Assembly (NCBI RefSeq): GCF_000834655.1
Contig: NZ_JXQQ01000045.1
Location: 1-64,000 of the forward strand
DNA from: Variovorax paradoxus
GTDB lineage: Bacteria; Pseudomonadota; Gammaproteobacteria; Burkholderiales; Burkholderiaceae_C
Reading direction: 5' to 3'
DNA: 64,000 nucleotides
The position numbers and the translations under genes are program-made. Shown in pieces: positions 1 to 8,908 of the stretch (its first letter is position 1; each line of letters starts with the position of its first letter). Under the pieces are notes generated by a model that was not told the DNA's origin, made no database searches, and saw only the letters and a list, made by a program, of their open reading frames with translations.

Positions 1-195
1 GAGCCATTGGCCGTCGATGGACTCGACCAGCGGGCCGCCGGCTTCGCCGCGGGGCTCGGCCCAGCCGGCGGACTTTTCCTGCGAGGGGCCGCAGGGCTCG
101 AAGCGGTGCTTGCCCAGCCCCTCTTCCGCCTCGGCCAGCGTTTGGGACCAGGCAGGTTCGATGCGATAGACGATGACGTTCTTGAATACGGACAC
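1..195 (-). CDS. rdgC: Recombination-associated protein RdgC, N-terminal part (cut by window edge)
   Basis: The minus strand reads from a GTG at 195 off the window edge for 65 codons. The product begins VSVFKNVIVYRIEPAW and continues with RFEPCGPSQEKSAGW, which lines up with the E. coli RdgC start (MLWFKNLMVYRL... FTPCGSQDMAKMGW). RdgC forms a ring-shaped dimer that binds double-stranded DNA and limits RecA activity. Only the first fifth of the usual roughly 300 residues is visible. The GTG start is chosen because homology begins there. The gene is divergent from ilvE, so promoters for both should lie in 196-330. Confidence 0.85.
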   Translation of the reverse strand, partial: MSVFKNVIVYRIEPAWSQTLAEAEEGLGKHRFEPCGPSQEKSAGWAEPRGEAGGPLVESIDGQWL

Positions 196-330
196 GGAAA
201 CCCTTTTTCCACTGGTTTGCACAACCGGCCATTGTCGGGCACCCCGTTCCGGGCACGGTCGTAAAATCGAAAGCTTTTGCGACTTCTCCCCCCGTCGCAC
301 CCCCCACACCGCTCCCAAAGGAATCAGGAA

Positions 331-1284
331 ATGAGCTCGATCCCCCCCTCGCTGGACGACCGTGACGGCAAGATCTGGATGGACGGCGAACTCGTGGACT
401 GGCGCGACGCCAAGATCCACGTGCTGAGCCACACGCTGCACTACGGCTGCGGCGCCTTCGAGGGCGTGCGCGCCTACAAGACGGCGGACGGCAGCACCGC
501 GATCTTCCGGCTGGCCGAGCACACCGAGCGCCTGTTCAACAGCGCCAAGATCCTGCGCATGAAGATCCCCTTCTCGCAAGAGCAGCTGAACGAAGCCCAG
601 AAGCAGGTCGTGCGCGAGAACAAGCTGGAGAGCTGCTACCTGCGCCCCCTCATCTGGATCGGCTCCGAAAAGCTCGGCGTGAGCCCCAAGGGCAACAAGA
701 TCCACGCCATGGTCGCGGCCTGGTCCTGGGGCGCCTACCTCGGCGAGGAAGGCATGCGCCGCGGCATCCGCGTGAAGACTTCCAGCTACACCCGCCACCA
801 CGTCAACATCACCATGACGCAGGCCAAGTCGGTGAGCAACTACACGAACTCGATCCTGGCCAACATGGAAGCGCTGGACGACGGCTACGACGAAGCGCTG
901 CTGCTCGATGCGAGCGGATTCGTCTCCGAAGGCGCGGGCGAGAACATCTTCGTGGTCAAGGGCGGCGTGGTCTACACGCCTGACCTGTCGGCCGGTGCCC
1001 TGAACGGCATCACGCGCAACACGATCCTGCACATCTGCAAGGACCTTGGCATCGAGCTCGTGCAGAAGCGCATCACGCGCGACGAGGTCTACATCTCCGA
1101 CGAAGCCTTCTTCACCGGCACCGCCGCTGAAGTGACCCCCATCCGCGAACTCGACCGCATCGAGATCGGCAACCGTGGCGACGGTGGCTCGCGCGGCCCG
1201 ATCACCGAGAAGATCCAGTCGGCCTTCTTCGACATCGTGAACGGCAAGAATCCCAAGTACGCCCACTGGCTCACGAAAGTCTGA
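331..1284 (+). CDS. ilvE: Branched-chain amino acid aminotransferase
   Basis: A 317-residue fold-type IV PLP aminotransferase that interconverts leucine, isoleucine and valine with their 2-oxo acids using glutamate/2-oxoglutarate. The N-terminal block IWMDGELVDW and the HYGCGAFEGVRAY block are typical of IlvE. Lys166, in TQAKSVSNY, is the expected PLP lysine, and the LDASGFVSEGAGENIF phosphate-binding region follows. The start at 331 is preferred over an in-frame start at 277 because an AGGAA ribosome site lies just ahead and family homology begins here. A zinc-ribbon gene follows after 5 bases, so the two are probably co-transcribed. Confidence 0.95.
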   Translation: MSSIPPSLDDRDGKIWMDGELVDWRDAKIHVLSHTLHYGCGAFEGVRAYKTADGSTAIFRLAEHTERLFNSAKILRMKIPFSQEQLNEAQKQVVRENKLESCYLRPLIWIGSEKLGVSPKGNKIHAMVAAWSWGAYLGEEGMRRGIRVKTSSYTRHHVNITMTQAKSVSNYTNSILANMEALDDGYDEALLLDASGFVSEGAGENIFVVKGGVVYTPDLSAGALNGITRNTILHICKDLGIELVQKRITRDEVYISDEAFFTGTAAEVTPIRELDRIEIGNRGDGGSRGPITEKIQSAFFDIVNGKNPKYAHWLTKV

Positions 1285-1289
1285 ATCCC

Positions 1290-1499
1290 ATGTCTACCAA
1301 TGCAGTCGTCGAACTCCTGGCCAAGGAGCTCAACCATCAGGGCGGCGTGTTCTGCCCCAGCCCCAAGGCGGACATGCAGCTCTGGGACAACCATCCCAAG
1401 GTCTACTTGGACGTGGCGCGCACCGGCGAAGCCAAGTGCCCGTACTGCGGCACGGTGTACCGGTTGAAGGCCGGCGAGACGGTTTCATCGCGCCACTGA
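1290..1499 (+). CDS. Small zinc-finger (zf-CHCC / NDUFS6-like) protein
   Basis: A 69-residue protein with a C-x(9)-[DN]H type first half (VFCPSPKADMQLWDNHPKV) and a CPYCGTVY knuckle near the end. This is the pattern of the zf-CHCC family, related to the zinc-binding NDUFS6/complex I accessory subunit. Small proteins of this type are often found beside ilvE in betaproteobacteria; their function there is not established. It begins 5 bases after ilvE and is followed within 10 bases by a membrane protein gene, so it sits in a three-gene run. Confidence 0.85.
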   Translation: MSTNAVVELLAKELNHQGGVFCPSPKADMQLWDNHPKVYLDVARTGEAKCPYCGTVYRLKAGETVSSRH

Positions 1500-1505
1500 A
1501 CTGAC

Positions 1506-1922
1506 GTGACGCTTCGCGGCCTGCTGTGGCGCTTTGCTGCGGCCTACATGGTGCTGCTGGTCGTCGTTGCCTTGGCGCTGAACCTTGCGGGCGCCAGTTC
1601 GAGCACGAGCGGCAACGTGGCCGCCTTGCTCGGTGCCGTGATGTGGGTGTGCATGGACTTCGGCAAGAAGAACGGCCGCTACTTCACGAGCGAAGAAAAA
1701 AAGCGCGCCATCGCGGGCATGCTGGTCATCGACATGGCCATGCAGGCCGTGTTGACCGTCTCGGTCGGCCTGTCCTCTGGCGCGCCGGCCCTGTCGCTGG
1801 GGCCGATGTCGATGGTGCTGCTGTTCATCGGCGTCCTGCACGCCCTGGTGATCTGGGCTTTCGTCGGCATCGCCGGCAAGCAGTACGCCGCGGCCGAGGC
1901 CAAACGCAACAGGAACGGCTGA
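1506..1922 (+). CDS. Four-helix inner membrane protein, ABZJ_00895-like
   Basis: A 138-residue protein starting at a GTG six bases after the zinc-finger gene. Hydrophobic segments lie at about residues 8-30, 37-52, 68-92 and 99-122, with a polar loop (FGKKNGRYFTSEEKKRA) between helices two and three. This layout resembles the ABZJ_00895 family of small membrane proteins, whose function is unknown. The C-terminus is short and basic. It ends 12 bases before the convergent secreted-protein gene. The family assignment rests on general pattern only. Confidence 0.7.
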   Translation: MTLRGLLWRFAAAYMVLLVVVALALNLAGASSSTSGNVAALLGAVMWVCMDFGKKNGRYFTSEEKKRAIAGMLVIDMAMQAVLTVSVGLSSGAPALSLGPMSMVLLFIGVLHALVIWAFVGIAGKQYAAAEAKRNRNG

Positions 1923-1934
1923 GGCCGAGGCCGA

Positions 1935-2984
1935 TCAGGGCGCCAGTACCAGCGGCAATTTCTTCTGCCCGCTGATCCATTCGCCGCGCAGGCCCGCGCC
2001 ATCGGGCGCGAGCCGCAGGCGCGTGTCGCTGGATTCCTCCAGCAGCAGCACGCCGTCCCGGTACTTGCCAAAAACAGAAAGCGGCTTGCGGTAGCGGTCG
2101 TAGAAATACGTGGCGGCGGCGGAGCCGTCGTTGCGCAGCGGCTCCAGTCGCAACGTGACCGGCAGCTTGCCGTCGATGGACCCGTGCAGCACCTGGTCGA
2201 ACGGCGATGCCGGCGCGGGTGCCGCGCCTTCGCCCAGCAGCAGTGCGCGCCCATAGGGCGTGAGCGACGGCCCGAGCTGCGCGGGAGTGAAGCGGGTGCT
2301 GAAGCCGTCGAGGTCGTCCAGCGCGCGCATTGCGTGGTTGCTGCAGCGACCCTGCGAGAACATCACGCCCTTCGCATCGATCTCCATGCGGCCCATGGCC
2401 TCGATCTTCTGGTAGGCCGGGTCCTGGCGTGAGGTCAGGCATTCGGTGTAGAGCGCGATCTTGTCCTCGCGCTCCTCGTCCTTGCTGCGCGCCTTGCTCC
2501 CGAGCGCCGCAATCTCCTTGCGCAGCCTGGCGGCGTTGTTCGCATGGACCTTGCGCGCGATGTCGGCAAGCCCCTCGGCCGTGAAAAGGTCGCCCGGCGA
2601 GAGATGGCGCCCGGTTGCCGCGTCGAACGCGTGTCCGGCGGTGAAGCTCTCGCAGTACGCGCCGCAGCCTTCCCCTTCGACACGCAGCGACAGCACCCGG
2701 CCGTCGTTGCGCAGCACCACGTAGCCGAGGTTCGGCATGCGCTGCCAGTTCTGAGCTTCGATGCCGCGCAACCCGTCCCCTGCGCGCGCCGGCGCCATGG
2801 CCTCGAAGGTGTCGATGAAGAGAAACTGGTTGATCCGATCGGTGGCCTTGGCGTCGTCGGTGCGCACCCAGGGGAAGCGCTGCGCTTCCGGGCCCGTGCC
2901 GTGAACGAGACCCTGCACGACGGCAGGTGCCGCGTGCACGCCGAAAGCGCAGGCCAGGAGGAAGGTGGCGAGGATGCGTCGCAT
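1935..2984 (-). CDS. Secreted protein of unknown function
   Basis: A 349-residue protein with a clear Sec signal peptide (MRRILATFLLACAFGVHA, cleavage near residue 19) and no membrane segment after it, so it should be periplasmic. It has a cysteine pair (CGAYC) in the first third, and the middle has a charged helix (RSKDEEREDKIALYTEC). I do not recognise a catalytic motif. It lies 3 bases downstream of the O-antigen-ligase-like gene on the same strand, so the two are probably co-transcribed; an envelope role is inferred from that alone. Confidence 0.8.
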   Translation of the reverse strand: MRRILATFLLACAFGVHAAPAVVQGLVHGTGPEAQRFPWVRTDDAKATDRINQFLFIDTFEAMAPARAGDGLRGIEAQNWQRMPNLGYVVLRNDGRVLSLRVEGEGCGAYCESFTAGHAFDAATGRHLSPGDLFTAEGLADIARKVHANNAARLRKEIAALGSKARSKDEEREDKIALYTECLTSRQDPAYQKIEAMGRMEIDAKGVMFSQGRCSNHAMRALDDLDGFSTRFTPAQLGPSLTPYGRALLLGEGAAPAPASPFDQVLHGSIDGKLPVTLRLEPLRNDGSAAATYFYDRYRKPLSVFGKYRDGVLLLEESSDTRLRLAPDGAGLRGEWISGQKKLPLVLAP

Positions 2985-2987
2985 GGG

Positions 2988-4238
2988 TTATGCCGTCGGG
3001 TTCGTGTTCGGGTTCGGCCGCCGCGAGGGCCACAGGTCGCGCCAGGGCGCGGGGTCGTGCGTTTCCTGGGCCAGACGCAGGTACACCATCGCGATCCAGA
3101 GCAGCGCCAGGCCGATCTGCGCATCGCGCATGGCCGAGTTCACGCTCGATGCGATCAGCGCGATCAGCGTTGCGGCCAGGGCATAGCGGCCCGCGATGTC
3201 GGGGCGCTTCCACGCCTGCCAGACGGCCGCCACCATGATCGCCAGGAGGCTCAGCAGCGCGGGCAGGCCGCCCTGCGCGCCCACCCAGAGGAAGTCGTTG
3301 TGCGGCATGTTCGACTCCGCGAACATGGCCGGGCCGCGCTTGTGCCACTGCTCGGTCCACCCGCCGATGCCCCAGCCGGTGAGCGGCCGGTCGGCGATCA
3401 TGCGGCCGGTGTCGCGGTACATGTAGTAGCGGATGACCCAGCTGCCCTTGAAGACGGCGCCGGCCTGCGCCTCTTCGAGCTCCTGCACGCCGGTCTCGAC
3501 CTTGTGCTGCAGCTGCGGCAACTGGTAGAGCCCGGCGCCCAGCACCACGGCGCCCAGCACCAGCGCGCTCACCAGCATCTTCAGGTGATTGCGCCACTGG
3601 TGGATGCACACCACCGGCACCACCAGCAGCAGCGCGAGCACCGAGGTGCGCGAGGTCAGCGGCAACGCGACGACCAGGCCCAGCCCGAGCATCAGCACGA
3701 AGGCCGGAATGGCGCGCAGCGGCTTGTGCGCGGCAATCTGCGCCAGGCCCCACACCGCGGCCGTGGCGGCGACCACGCTGAACAGCAGCGCGTTGCTGAT
3801 CGACTTGTTGCCCACCTCCATGACCACCGCGCGCAACGGAGACCAGATCGGAAAGCCGATGGCGTAGTAAAGGACGATCAGCAGGATGTTCAGCGCCGCG
3901 ATCAGCAAGAAGCCGCGCAACGCCCAGATCGCCTCTTCGCGCGTGAGCGCCATCGCCATCAGGATCGTGAGGCCGATGCGCAGGCCGTGGAACAGGTTGG
4001 AGCCGGTCTCGGGGTAGTGCCGCCCGAAGGCCAGCACGAGGAGCGTCCAGGCCAGGTAGGCGACCATCGGCCACCACAGCGGGTTGGCGCGCAGGCGCGC
4101 GAAGCGTTCGCCATAGCCGCCGGCCAGCAGCATGGTGGCGAGCAGCAGCAGCGCGGAAAGGTAGGTGACGCCGACCGGCATGAACACCACCAGCCCCCAG
4201 AACATGGCCGCGGGCCGAACGATGTGCGATCTCTGCAT
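2988..4238 (-). CDS. O-antigen ligase / polymerase-like (Wzy_C) membrane protein
   Basis: A 416-residue polytopic protein with about eleven hydrophobic helices and one long periplasmic loop (about residues 245-310) carrying HKVETGVQELEEAQ and the PLTGWGIGGWTEQW ... MPHNDFLW signature. The GxGxGxW and H-N-x-x-L pattern in the large loop is characteristic of the Wzy_C/WaaL superfamily, which joins or polymerises lipid-linked glycans on the periplasmic face. Whether this one is a ligase or a polymerase cannot be told. No glycosyltransferases are adjacent; its only operon partner is the secreted protein downstream. Confidence 0.85.
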   Translation of the reverse strand: MQRSHIVRPAAMFWGLVVFMPVGVTYLSALLLLATMLLAGGYGERFARLRANPLWWPMVAYLAWTLLVLAFGRHYPETGSNLFHGLRIGLTILMAMALTREEAIWALRGFLLIAALNILLIVLYYAIGFPIWSPLRAVVMEVGNKSISNALLFSVVAATAAVWGLAQIAAHKPLRAIPAFVLMLGLGLVVALPLTSRTSVLALLLVVPVVCIHQWRNHLKMLVSALVLGAVVLGAGLYQLPQLQHKVETGVQELEEAQAGAVFKGSWVIRYYMYRDTGRMIADRPLTGWGIGGWTEQWHKRGPAMFAESNMPHNDFLWVGAQGGLPALLSLLAIMVAAVWQAWKRPDIAGRYALAATLIALIASSVNSAMRDAQIGLALLWIAMVYLRLAQETHDPAPWRDLWPSRRPNPNTNPTA

Positions 4239-4272
4239 AGGGGCGGGATTTTAGGTTGACGGGCTTGGTACT

Positions 4273-4359
4273 CCCCCAGGCTTCGCGCACTTGGTGTCGC
4301 TTCTCCTTCCCCCTCGCCGGGGGCGATGCCTGCGGCCCGGCGAAGCCGGTTCCGCGGCA
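4273..4359. repeat. Intergenic GC-rich repeat, copy 1
   Basis: About 87 bases between two genes, starting CCCCCAGGCTT, with an internal CCCCC/GGGGG hairpin, and ending CCTGCGGCCCGGCGAAGCC then GGTTCCGCGGCA. A copy with nearly the same ends lies at 16636-16719 and a diverged one at 52559-52650. All three lie between genes. Confidence 0.8.
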
Positions 4360-4381
4360 TCCCGCGAATCGGATCGGGGGG

Positions 4382-5593
4382 TCAGTGCGCGGGAGCTGCG
4401 ACCGGCAGGCGGATCACGAAGCTCGCACCGCCTTCCGGCGCGTCTTCGCAGCGCACCGTGCCGCCGTGGCGCTCGGCGATCGACTTCACCAGCGCGAGCC
4501 CGAGGCCCACGCCGCCGTTGCGCTCGCTGGCGCCAGGCAGGCGGTAGAAGGGCTCGAAGATGCGCTCGCGCAATGCCGGCGGCACGCCGGGGCCGCGGTC
4601 GTTCACGCGCACCGTGGCAAAGCCGTTGGCGCTGCCCAGCTCCACGCTGATCTCGCCGGCGCCGTAGCGGCGGGCGTTCTCCAGCAGGTTGCGGATCGCG
4701 CGGCGCAGGAGGCGCGAGACGCCGGGCACGGTGAGCGCCGCGTTGTCGGTGCCCTCGGCCAGGTCGAGTTCGGCGTTCACCTGCGAGCATTCCTCGGCGG
4801 CCAGGCCCGTCAGGTCGACGGCCTCGACGGTGCCCATGTCGGCCTCGCTCGCATCGAGCCGGCTGGCCAGCAGGATCTCGTCGATCAGCTGGTCGAGTTC
4901 GCCGATGTTGCGCGAGATTTCTTCGCGCGCCTTGGGGCTCGGGTGCTCGCCCATCAGCTCCAGCCCCATGCGGATGCGGGTGAGCGGCGAGCGCAGTTCG
5001 TGCGATGCGTTGGCCAGCAGCGACTTGTGCGAGCGCACCAGCTGCTCGATGCGTTCGGCCGACGCGTTGAATCGTTTGGAGAGATCAGCCACTTCGTCCT
5101 GCCCTTCTTCGGTCACGCGCACCGAGAGATCGCCTTCGCCCCATCGCTGTACGCCGCGCTGCAGCGACTCGAGCCGCTGCGTGATGCGCCGCACGATCGG
5201 GTAGACGCCCAGCGCCACCGCCACGCCCACCAGCGCGATCATCCAGCCCAGGCCGAAGGGCGTGCGCCACGGCGCGAAGCCGCCGCTGCCGGTGGGGCGC
5301 TCGCGCGGCGCCACGCGCAGCGTGATGGCCTTGCCGTCGCTGAGCGTCACGTCGAATTCCAGTCCCTGGCCCGGTACGCGCAGCGCGGTGCCCGAGCCGA
5401 TCGTGCGGTCCTGCGCATCGAGCACGACCACGTTGCGCGGCACCGGCGCCAGGCGCTCGCGCTCGGCCTCGGCGGCCTCGCGCACGATCCAGTTGGCCAT
5501 CAGCGTCAGGATGACCACGCCGCCCACCACCGCGAGCCAGATGCGCACGTAGAGGTGGCGCGAGTACAGCTTGTGCAGCATCCCTCGGCGCAC
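4382..5593 (-). CDS. Two-component sensor histidine kinase
   Basis: A 403-residue inner-membrane kinase. TM1 lies at about residues 18-36, a small periplasmic domain at 37-113 and TM2 at 115-135. HAMP follows at about 136-187, then HisKA with the phosphorylated His198 in the block NASHELRSPLTRIRMG. The ATPase domain carries the N box (RNLLENARRYG), DRGPG and GVGLGLALVKSI. It starts 3 bases after the response regulator gene on the same strand, so the two form a classic pair. The layout is EnvZ/CpxA-like, but the stimulus cannot be read from sequence. Confidence 0.93.
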   Translation of the reverse strand: MRRGMLHKLYSRHLYVRIWLAVVGGVVILTLMANWIVREAAEAERERLAPVPRNVVVLDAQDRTIGSGTALRVPGQGLEFDVTLSDGKAITLRVAPRERPTGSGGFAPWRTPFGLGWMIALVGVAVALGVYPIVRRITQRLESLQRGVQRWGEGDLSVRVTEEGQDEVADLSKRFNASAERIEQLVRSHKSLLANASHELRSPLTRIRMGLELMGEHPSPKAREEISRNIGELDQLIDEILLASRLDASEADMGTVEAVDLTGLAAEECSQVNAELDLAEGTDNAALTVPGVSRLLRRAIRNLLENARRYGAGEISVELGSANGFATVRVNDRGPGVPPALRERIFEPFYRLPGASERNGGVGLGLALVKSIAERHGGTVRCEDAPEGGASFVIRLPVAAPAH

Positions 5594-5596
5594 TCG

Positions 5597-6319
5597 TCAA
5601 TCCTGCTGCTTGGCGAACACGTAGCCCACGCCGCGCACGGTGAGGATGCGCTTGGGGTTCTTGGCGTCGACCTCGATGGCCGCCCGGATGCGGCCCATGT
5701 GCACGTCGATCGAGCGGTCGAAGGCTTCGAGCTCGCGGCCGCGCACGGCTTCCATGATCTGGTCGCGCGTGAGCACGCGGCCCGCGCGCTCGGCCATCGC
5801 GACCAGGAGGTCGAACTGGTAGGAGGTGAGGTCGGCCAGCGCGCCGGCCACCGACACGGTGCGCGCATTGCGGTCGATCTCCAGCGTGCCGAAGCGCATC
5901 ACCGTGGAGGCTTCGCTCTCGGTGGCGTTCTCGCTGCGCCGGCGCAGCACGGCGCGGATGCGCGCGAGTAGCTCGCGCGGTTCGAACGGCTTTGGAAGGT
6001 AGTCGTCGGCCCCGATTTCCAGGCCGATGATGCGGTCCATCGGGTCGCCCTTGGCCGTGAGCATCAGCACCGACACCTTGGAGATCGGGCCGGGCAGGGA
6101 GCGGATGCGGCGGCAGACTTCCAGCCCGTCGGTGTCGGGCAGCATCAGGTCGAGGATGACGAGGTCGGGGGCGTGCTGCTGCAGTTGCTCCAGGCCGCTG
6201 GCGCCGTCACCGGCGTGGTTGAAGGCGAAACCCGACTGCGTCAGGTACTCGCCCACCATCTGCGCCAGGCGGGCGTCGTCTTCGATCATCAGGAGTTGGG
6301 GGGTGCTCATGCGCTTCAT
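5597..6319 (-). CDS. OmpR-family response regulator
   Basis: A 240-residue regulator with a receiver domain (acidic pair E13/D14, phospho-acceptor Asp57 in LVILDLMLPD, conserved Lys in YLPKPF) and a C-terminal winged helix (ARTVSVAGALADLTSYQFDLL ... GRVLTRDQIME, FDRSIDVHMGRIRAAIE ... VRGVGYVF). It precedes its cognate kinase. Two start codons, at 6319 and 6310, are equally plausible. Target genes are unknown. The adjacent ketosynthase/halogenase operon is on the same strand upstream, so read-through is possible. Confidence 0.93.
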   Translation of the reverse strand: MKRMSTPQLLMIEDDARLAQMVGEYLTQSGFAFNHAGDGASGLEQLQQHAPDLVILDLMLPDTDGLEVCRRIRSLPGPISKVSVLMLTAKGDPMDRIIGLEIGADDYLPKPFEPRELLARIRAVLRRRSENATESEASTVMRFGTLEIDRNARTVSVAGALADLTSYQFDLLVAMAERAGRVLTRDQIMEAVRGRELEAFDRSIDVHMGRIRAAIEVDAKNPKRILTVRGVGYVFAKQQD

Positions 6320-6372
6320 GGTCGTCCACAGGGAGCAAGCGGGCTTGAACGCTCCGTAAAGTTGGGTAAACC

Positions 6373-8031
6373 TCAGGCATGCGTGTCAACCTGAGGTGCT
6401 GCGAAAAGCATAGCGCCAGGGCCAGCGACTGCGGCCGGTACCTCGGGTTTTTCTTCGAGAAGGGCCTGCAGGGCGCCGGCCTCCACGTTCGGGTCGGATG
6501 CGCGCGCCCGCGCGAGGATCTCCCCGGCCAGCTGCCGCAGCATGACCGTGGAATCCTGGATGCGTGTCTTGAAGGCGGCATCGTCCAGCGTGTCCTTCAG
6601 GCTGCGGTTGAGTTCGGCGAACCACGGCATCGCAGCCTGGTCGAGCATCACGGCCGGGTTGCTCTTGTCGCTCGATGCCGACCACTCGCGCATCAGCCGC
6701 TGCACCGCCAGGTTGAGCTGCTGGCAGTGCTGCAACTCGTCCTTCAGGGCGCCGAGCGCCGTCAGGTCGGTCAAGCGCCGCTGGAAGAAGATCTGCGCGA
6801 GCACGCCCCAGTAGTAGGCGTAGTCCCAGATCACCTTCACCGGCAGCACCTCGGGGTCGCCGAAGAGCGGGTACTGGTCCTGGTAGAGGGCGAGCGTGCT
6901 CACGTAGAACGAGTGGTAGAGCTGGTCGTAGACCTGCGCCCGCGCCTCCAGCGGACGGCCCGCGCGGTCCTGCGCGATGAGGTCGGTGATGTAGGTGTTG
7001 CCGATCGCGATGAAGTCGCTGCCGGGCGAATAGAAGGGGTCGAGAAAGAGCCCCGCCTCGCCGGTCATCGCCCAGCGGTCGCCCGAAAACACCTGCTTGC
7101 AGCCGTGCGAGAAATGCTTGAGGAACGCGAAGTCCTGCAGCAGGTGGCGCTTGCCGTCCAGCGCCTCGTACAGCCGCGGCTGGTAGGTGGCGAACCACGC
7201 CATCGACTTTTCGAAGGTGTCGATGGTGTCCAGCGGATGCAGCTTCGGGTCGGCCACGATGCCCACCGAGTGCGAGCCCGAGGCCAGCGGAATCAGCCAG
7301 GCCCAGTAGCCCGCGCCCACGAAATGGTTGGTCGAGAGCCAGCGCGCCTGCGGGTTGCAGCGCTCGCGCCATTCGGCGTTGTCGCTCCAGTCGTCCACCG
7401 CGATGCGCTCGCCGATGCGGAACCACACCGCGTTCACGTCGTGCGCGTTGGGCTCGGCCAGGCCGAGTTTGCGCTTGAGCATGCCGGCGCGGCCGCAGGC
7501 GTCGATGAGCCAGCGCGCCTGCGTGACGTGCTTTTCCTCGCCTCGGGTCCACTCGATGCGGTGGGGCGCCCCGGGATTTTCGGAGTTGCTGGCCAGGTCG
7601 ATGCGCCGCACCAGCGCGCTGTCGATAAAGCGCACGCCGCAGCGGGCGGCCTCTTCGGCCAGGAAGTTCTCGAAGATGCCGCGGTCGATCTGGTAGCTGG
7701 GCACCGCGAGATAGCGGCTCGCGCCGATCTCGGTGACGTTGTCGATGTCGCTGCGGCCTTCGCTGAAGAAGAAGCGAAAGCCGAACTTGCGAAGCTGCGC
7801 CTCGTCCATGTGCGCCTTCAGGCCCAGCACCGTGTCGAAGTAGTGCGCCCCGATCTCTACCGACGACTCGCCCACCTTGTGGGCGGCGTGCGGCACCGGG
7901 TGCGTACGCCGCTCCAGCACCAGGACCTTGAGGTCGCCGAAGCGCTGGCGCAGTTGAATGGCCAGCGTGAGCCCGGCCAGACCGCCCCCCATGATCACCG
8001 CGTCAAAGGAATCCAGCGCAGTGTCGGTCAT
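6373..8031 (-). CDS. Flavin-dependent halogenase-like oxidoreductase
   Basis: A 552-residue flavoprotein. The N-terminus has the dinucleotide motif GGGLAGLTLA, then HKVGESSVE, close to the GES motif of the halogenase branch. Residues 243-248 read WAWLIP, matching the WxWxIP signature of FADH2-dependent halogenases, and GEAGLFLDPFYSPGSD is the second FAD-binding region. Tryptophan-halogenase-like proteins of this sort accompany aryl polyene genes such as the brominated xanthomonadin cluster. Here the gene lies 28 bases after a chain-length-factor gene, so a polyene tailoring role is inferred. The start at 8031 is where homology begins; the open frame runs further upstream through the neighbour. 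Confidence 0.8.
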   Translation of the reverse strand: MTDTALDSFDAVIMGGGLAGLTLAIQLRQRFGDLKVLVLERRTHPVPHAAHKVGESSVEIGAHYFDTVLGLKAHMDEAQLRKFGFRFFFSEGRSDIDNVTEIGASRYLAVPSYQIDRGIFENFLAEEAARCGVRFIDSALVRRIDLASNSENPGAPHRIEWTRGEEKHVTQARWLIDACGRAGMLKRKLGLAEPNAHDVNAVWFRIGERIAVDDWSDNAEWRERCNPQARWLSTNHFVGAGYWAWLIPLASGSHSVGIVADPKLHPLDTIDTFEKSMAWFATYQPRLYEALDGKRHLLQDFAFLKHFSHGCKQVFSGDRWAMTGEAGLFLDPFYSPGSDFIAIGNTYITDLIAQDRAGRPLEARAQVYDQLYHSFYVSTLALYQDQYPLFGDPEVLPVKVIWDYAYYWGVLAQIFFQRRLTDLTALGALKDELQHCQQLNLAVQRLMREWSASSDKSNPAVMLDQAAMPWFAELNRSLKDTLDDAAFKTRIQDSTVMLRQLAGEILARARASDPNVEAGALQALLEEKPEVPAAVAGPGAMLFAAPQVDTHA

Positions 8032-8059
8032 GGTGTGTCGGTCCTTCAGGTCAGCAAAC

Positions 8060-8908
8060 TTAGGGGGGAGGCCGCAGTTGCAGTCGCAACGACAGGGTCG
8101 GCGAGAGCTGCAACTCGACCGGCGGGGCCGCGTCATCGTCCAGGTGGGCGAGCGCTTCGAACAGGCCGAGCGCCTGCGCCATCGGGTTGATGCCGGAAAG
8201 CGACTTTGCAGCCTCCGAGCACGGCAGCGTGTAGGTGGAGGCCGCATCCCCGCCATTGCGCGCGCGGTCGGACAGCGACCATTCGAGCGCGGCCACGGTG
8301 CGTTCGCTGCGTTCCGGCGCGATCACCATCGCCACGGCCAGCAGCCCGCGGCTGTCGGTCACCGAGGTCAGCGGGCCGACGGTGGGCGTGTCGTAACCCA
8401 CCACGAGCACCGGGCTGTGGTCGGCGGCGCATTGCACGGCTGCCTCGAGCAGGCCGGTGGCAAAGCTGAACTCGAAGGCCGAGACCGAATTGCTGGCCGC
8501 CATGCAGCCCGTGCCGATGGTCCAGTAGCCCACCGCCGCGTTGTGCACCGAGTTGTGAAAGCGCGTGGGCGACAGCACCGTGGGGTCGGTCGCCAGCGTG
8601 CTGCACATGTAGTCGTTGATCGTGAGGTCGCCGTGCGCGGAAATGAACACGCAGGGCACGTCGGCCGCGTTGCGGCCGGAGGCGCTCATGGCGGCGGCGG
8701 CCACTTCGAGCGCCAGCGCCACGGTGTCGGGGGCGCGGCGGCGCTCGGCCGGGGCCAGCACCTGCGGCGCCGGGCGCTTGGCCGGCGGATCGGTCAGCGT
8801 GCCTTCGCCGCGGAAGGCCGCGCGCGCGGCGTCCCAGCCGGGGAGGGTGGGCGTCCAGAAGGCGGGGCCTTCGATGTAGAGGGTCGGGGGCGTTGCGGTG
8901 GCGCTCAT
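8060..8908 (-). CDS. Beta-ketoacyl synthase chain-length-factor-like protein
   Basis: A 282-residue protein matching the short N-terminal ketosynthase family used as chain-length factor in aryl polyene / dialkylresorcinol clusters. It has the thiolase-like segments VPCVFISAHGDL, FHNSVHNAAVGYW and TGCMAASNSVSAFEF. A cysteine sits where a ketosynthase has its nucleophile, but the protein ends before the two catalytic histidines. It probably pairs with the complete ketosynthase encoded just upstream: its ATG overlaps that gene's stop codon (ATGA at 8905-8908), consistent with translational coupling of two subunits. Confidence 0.85.
   Translation of the reverse strand: MSATATPPTLYIEGPAFWTPTLPGWDAARAAFRGEGTLTDPPAKRPAPQVLAPAERRRAPDTVALALEVAAAAMSASGRNAADVPCVFISAHGDLTINDYMCSTLATDPTVLSPTRFHNSVHNAAVGYWTIGTGCMAASNSVSAFEFSFATGLLEAAVQCAADHSPVLVVGYDTPTVGPLTSVTDSRGLLAVAMVIAPERSERTVAALEWSLSDRARNGGDAASTYTLPCSEAAKSLSGINPMAQALGLFEALAHLDDDAAPPVELQLSPTLSLRLQLRPPP

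Noticed and set aside
1825..4290. Long open frames on both strands over the O-antigen-ligase-like gene
   Set aside because: Arg/Ala/Gly-rich shadows; the chosen frame has proper signal and membrane segments.
6379..8190. A 603-codon plus-strand frame opposite the halogenase-like gene
   Set aside because: Composition is that of a complement frame, with no domain; the minus-strand flavoprotein explains the region.
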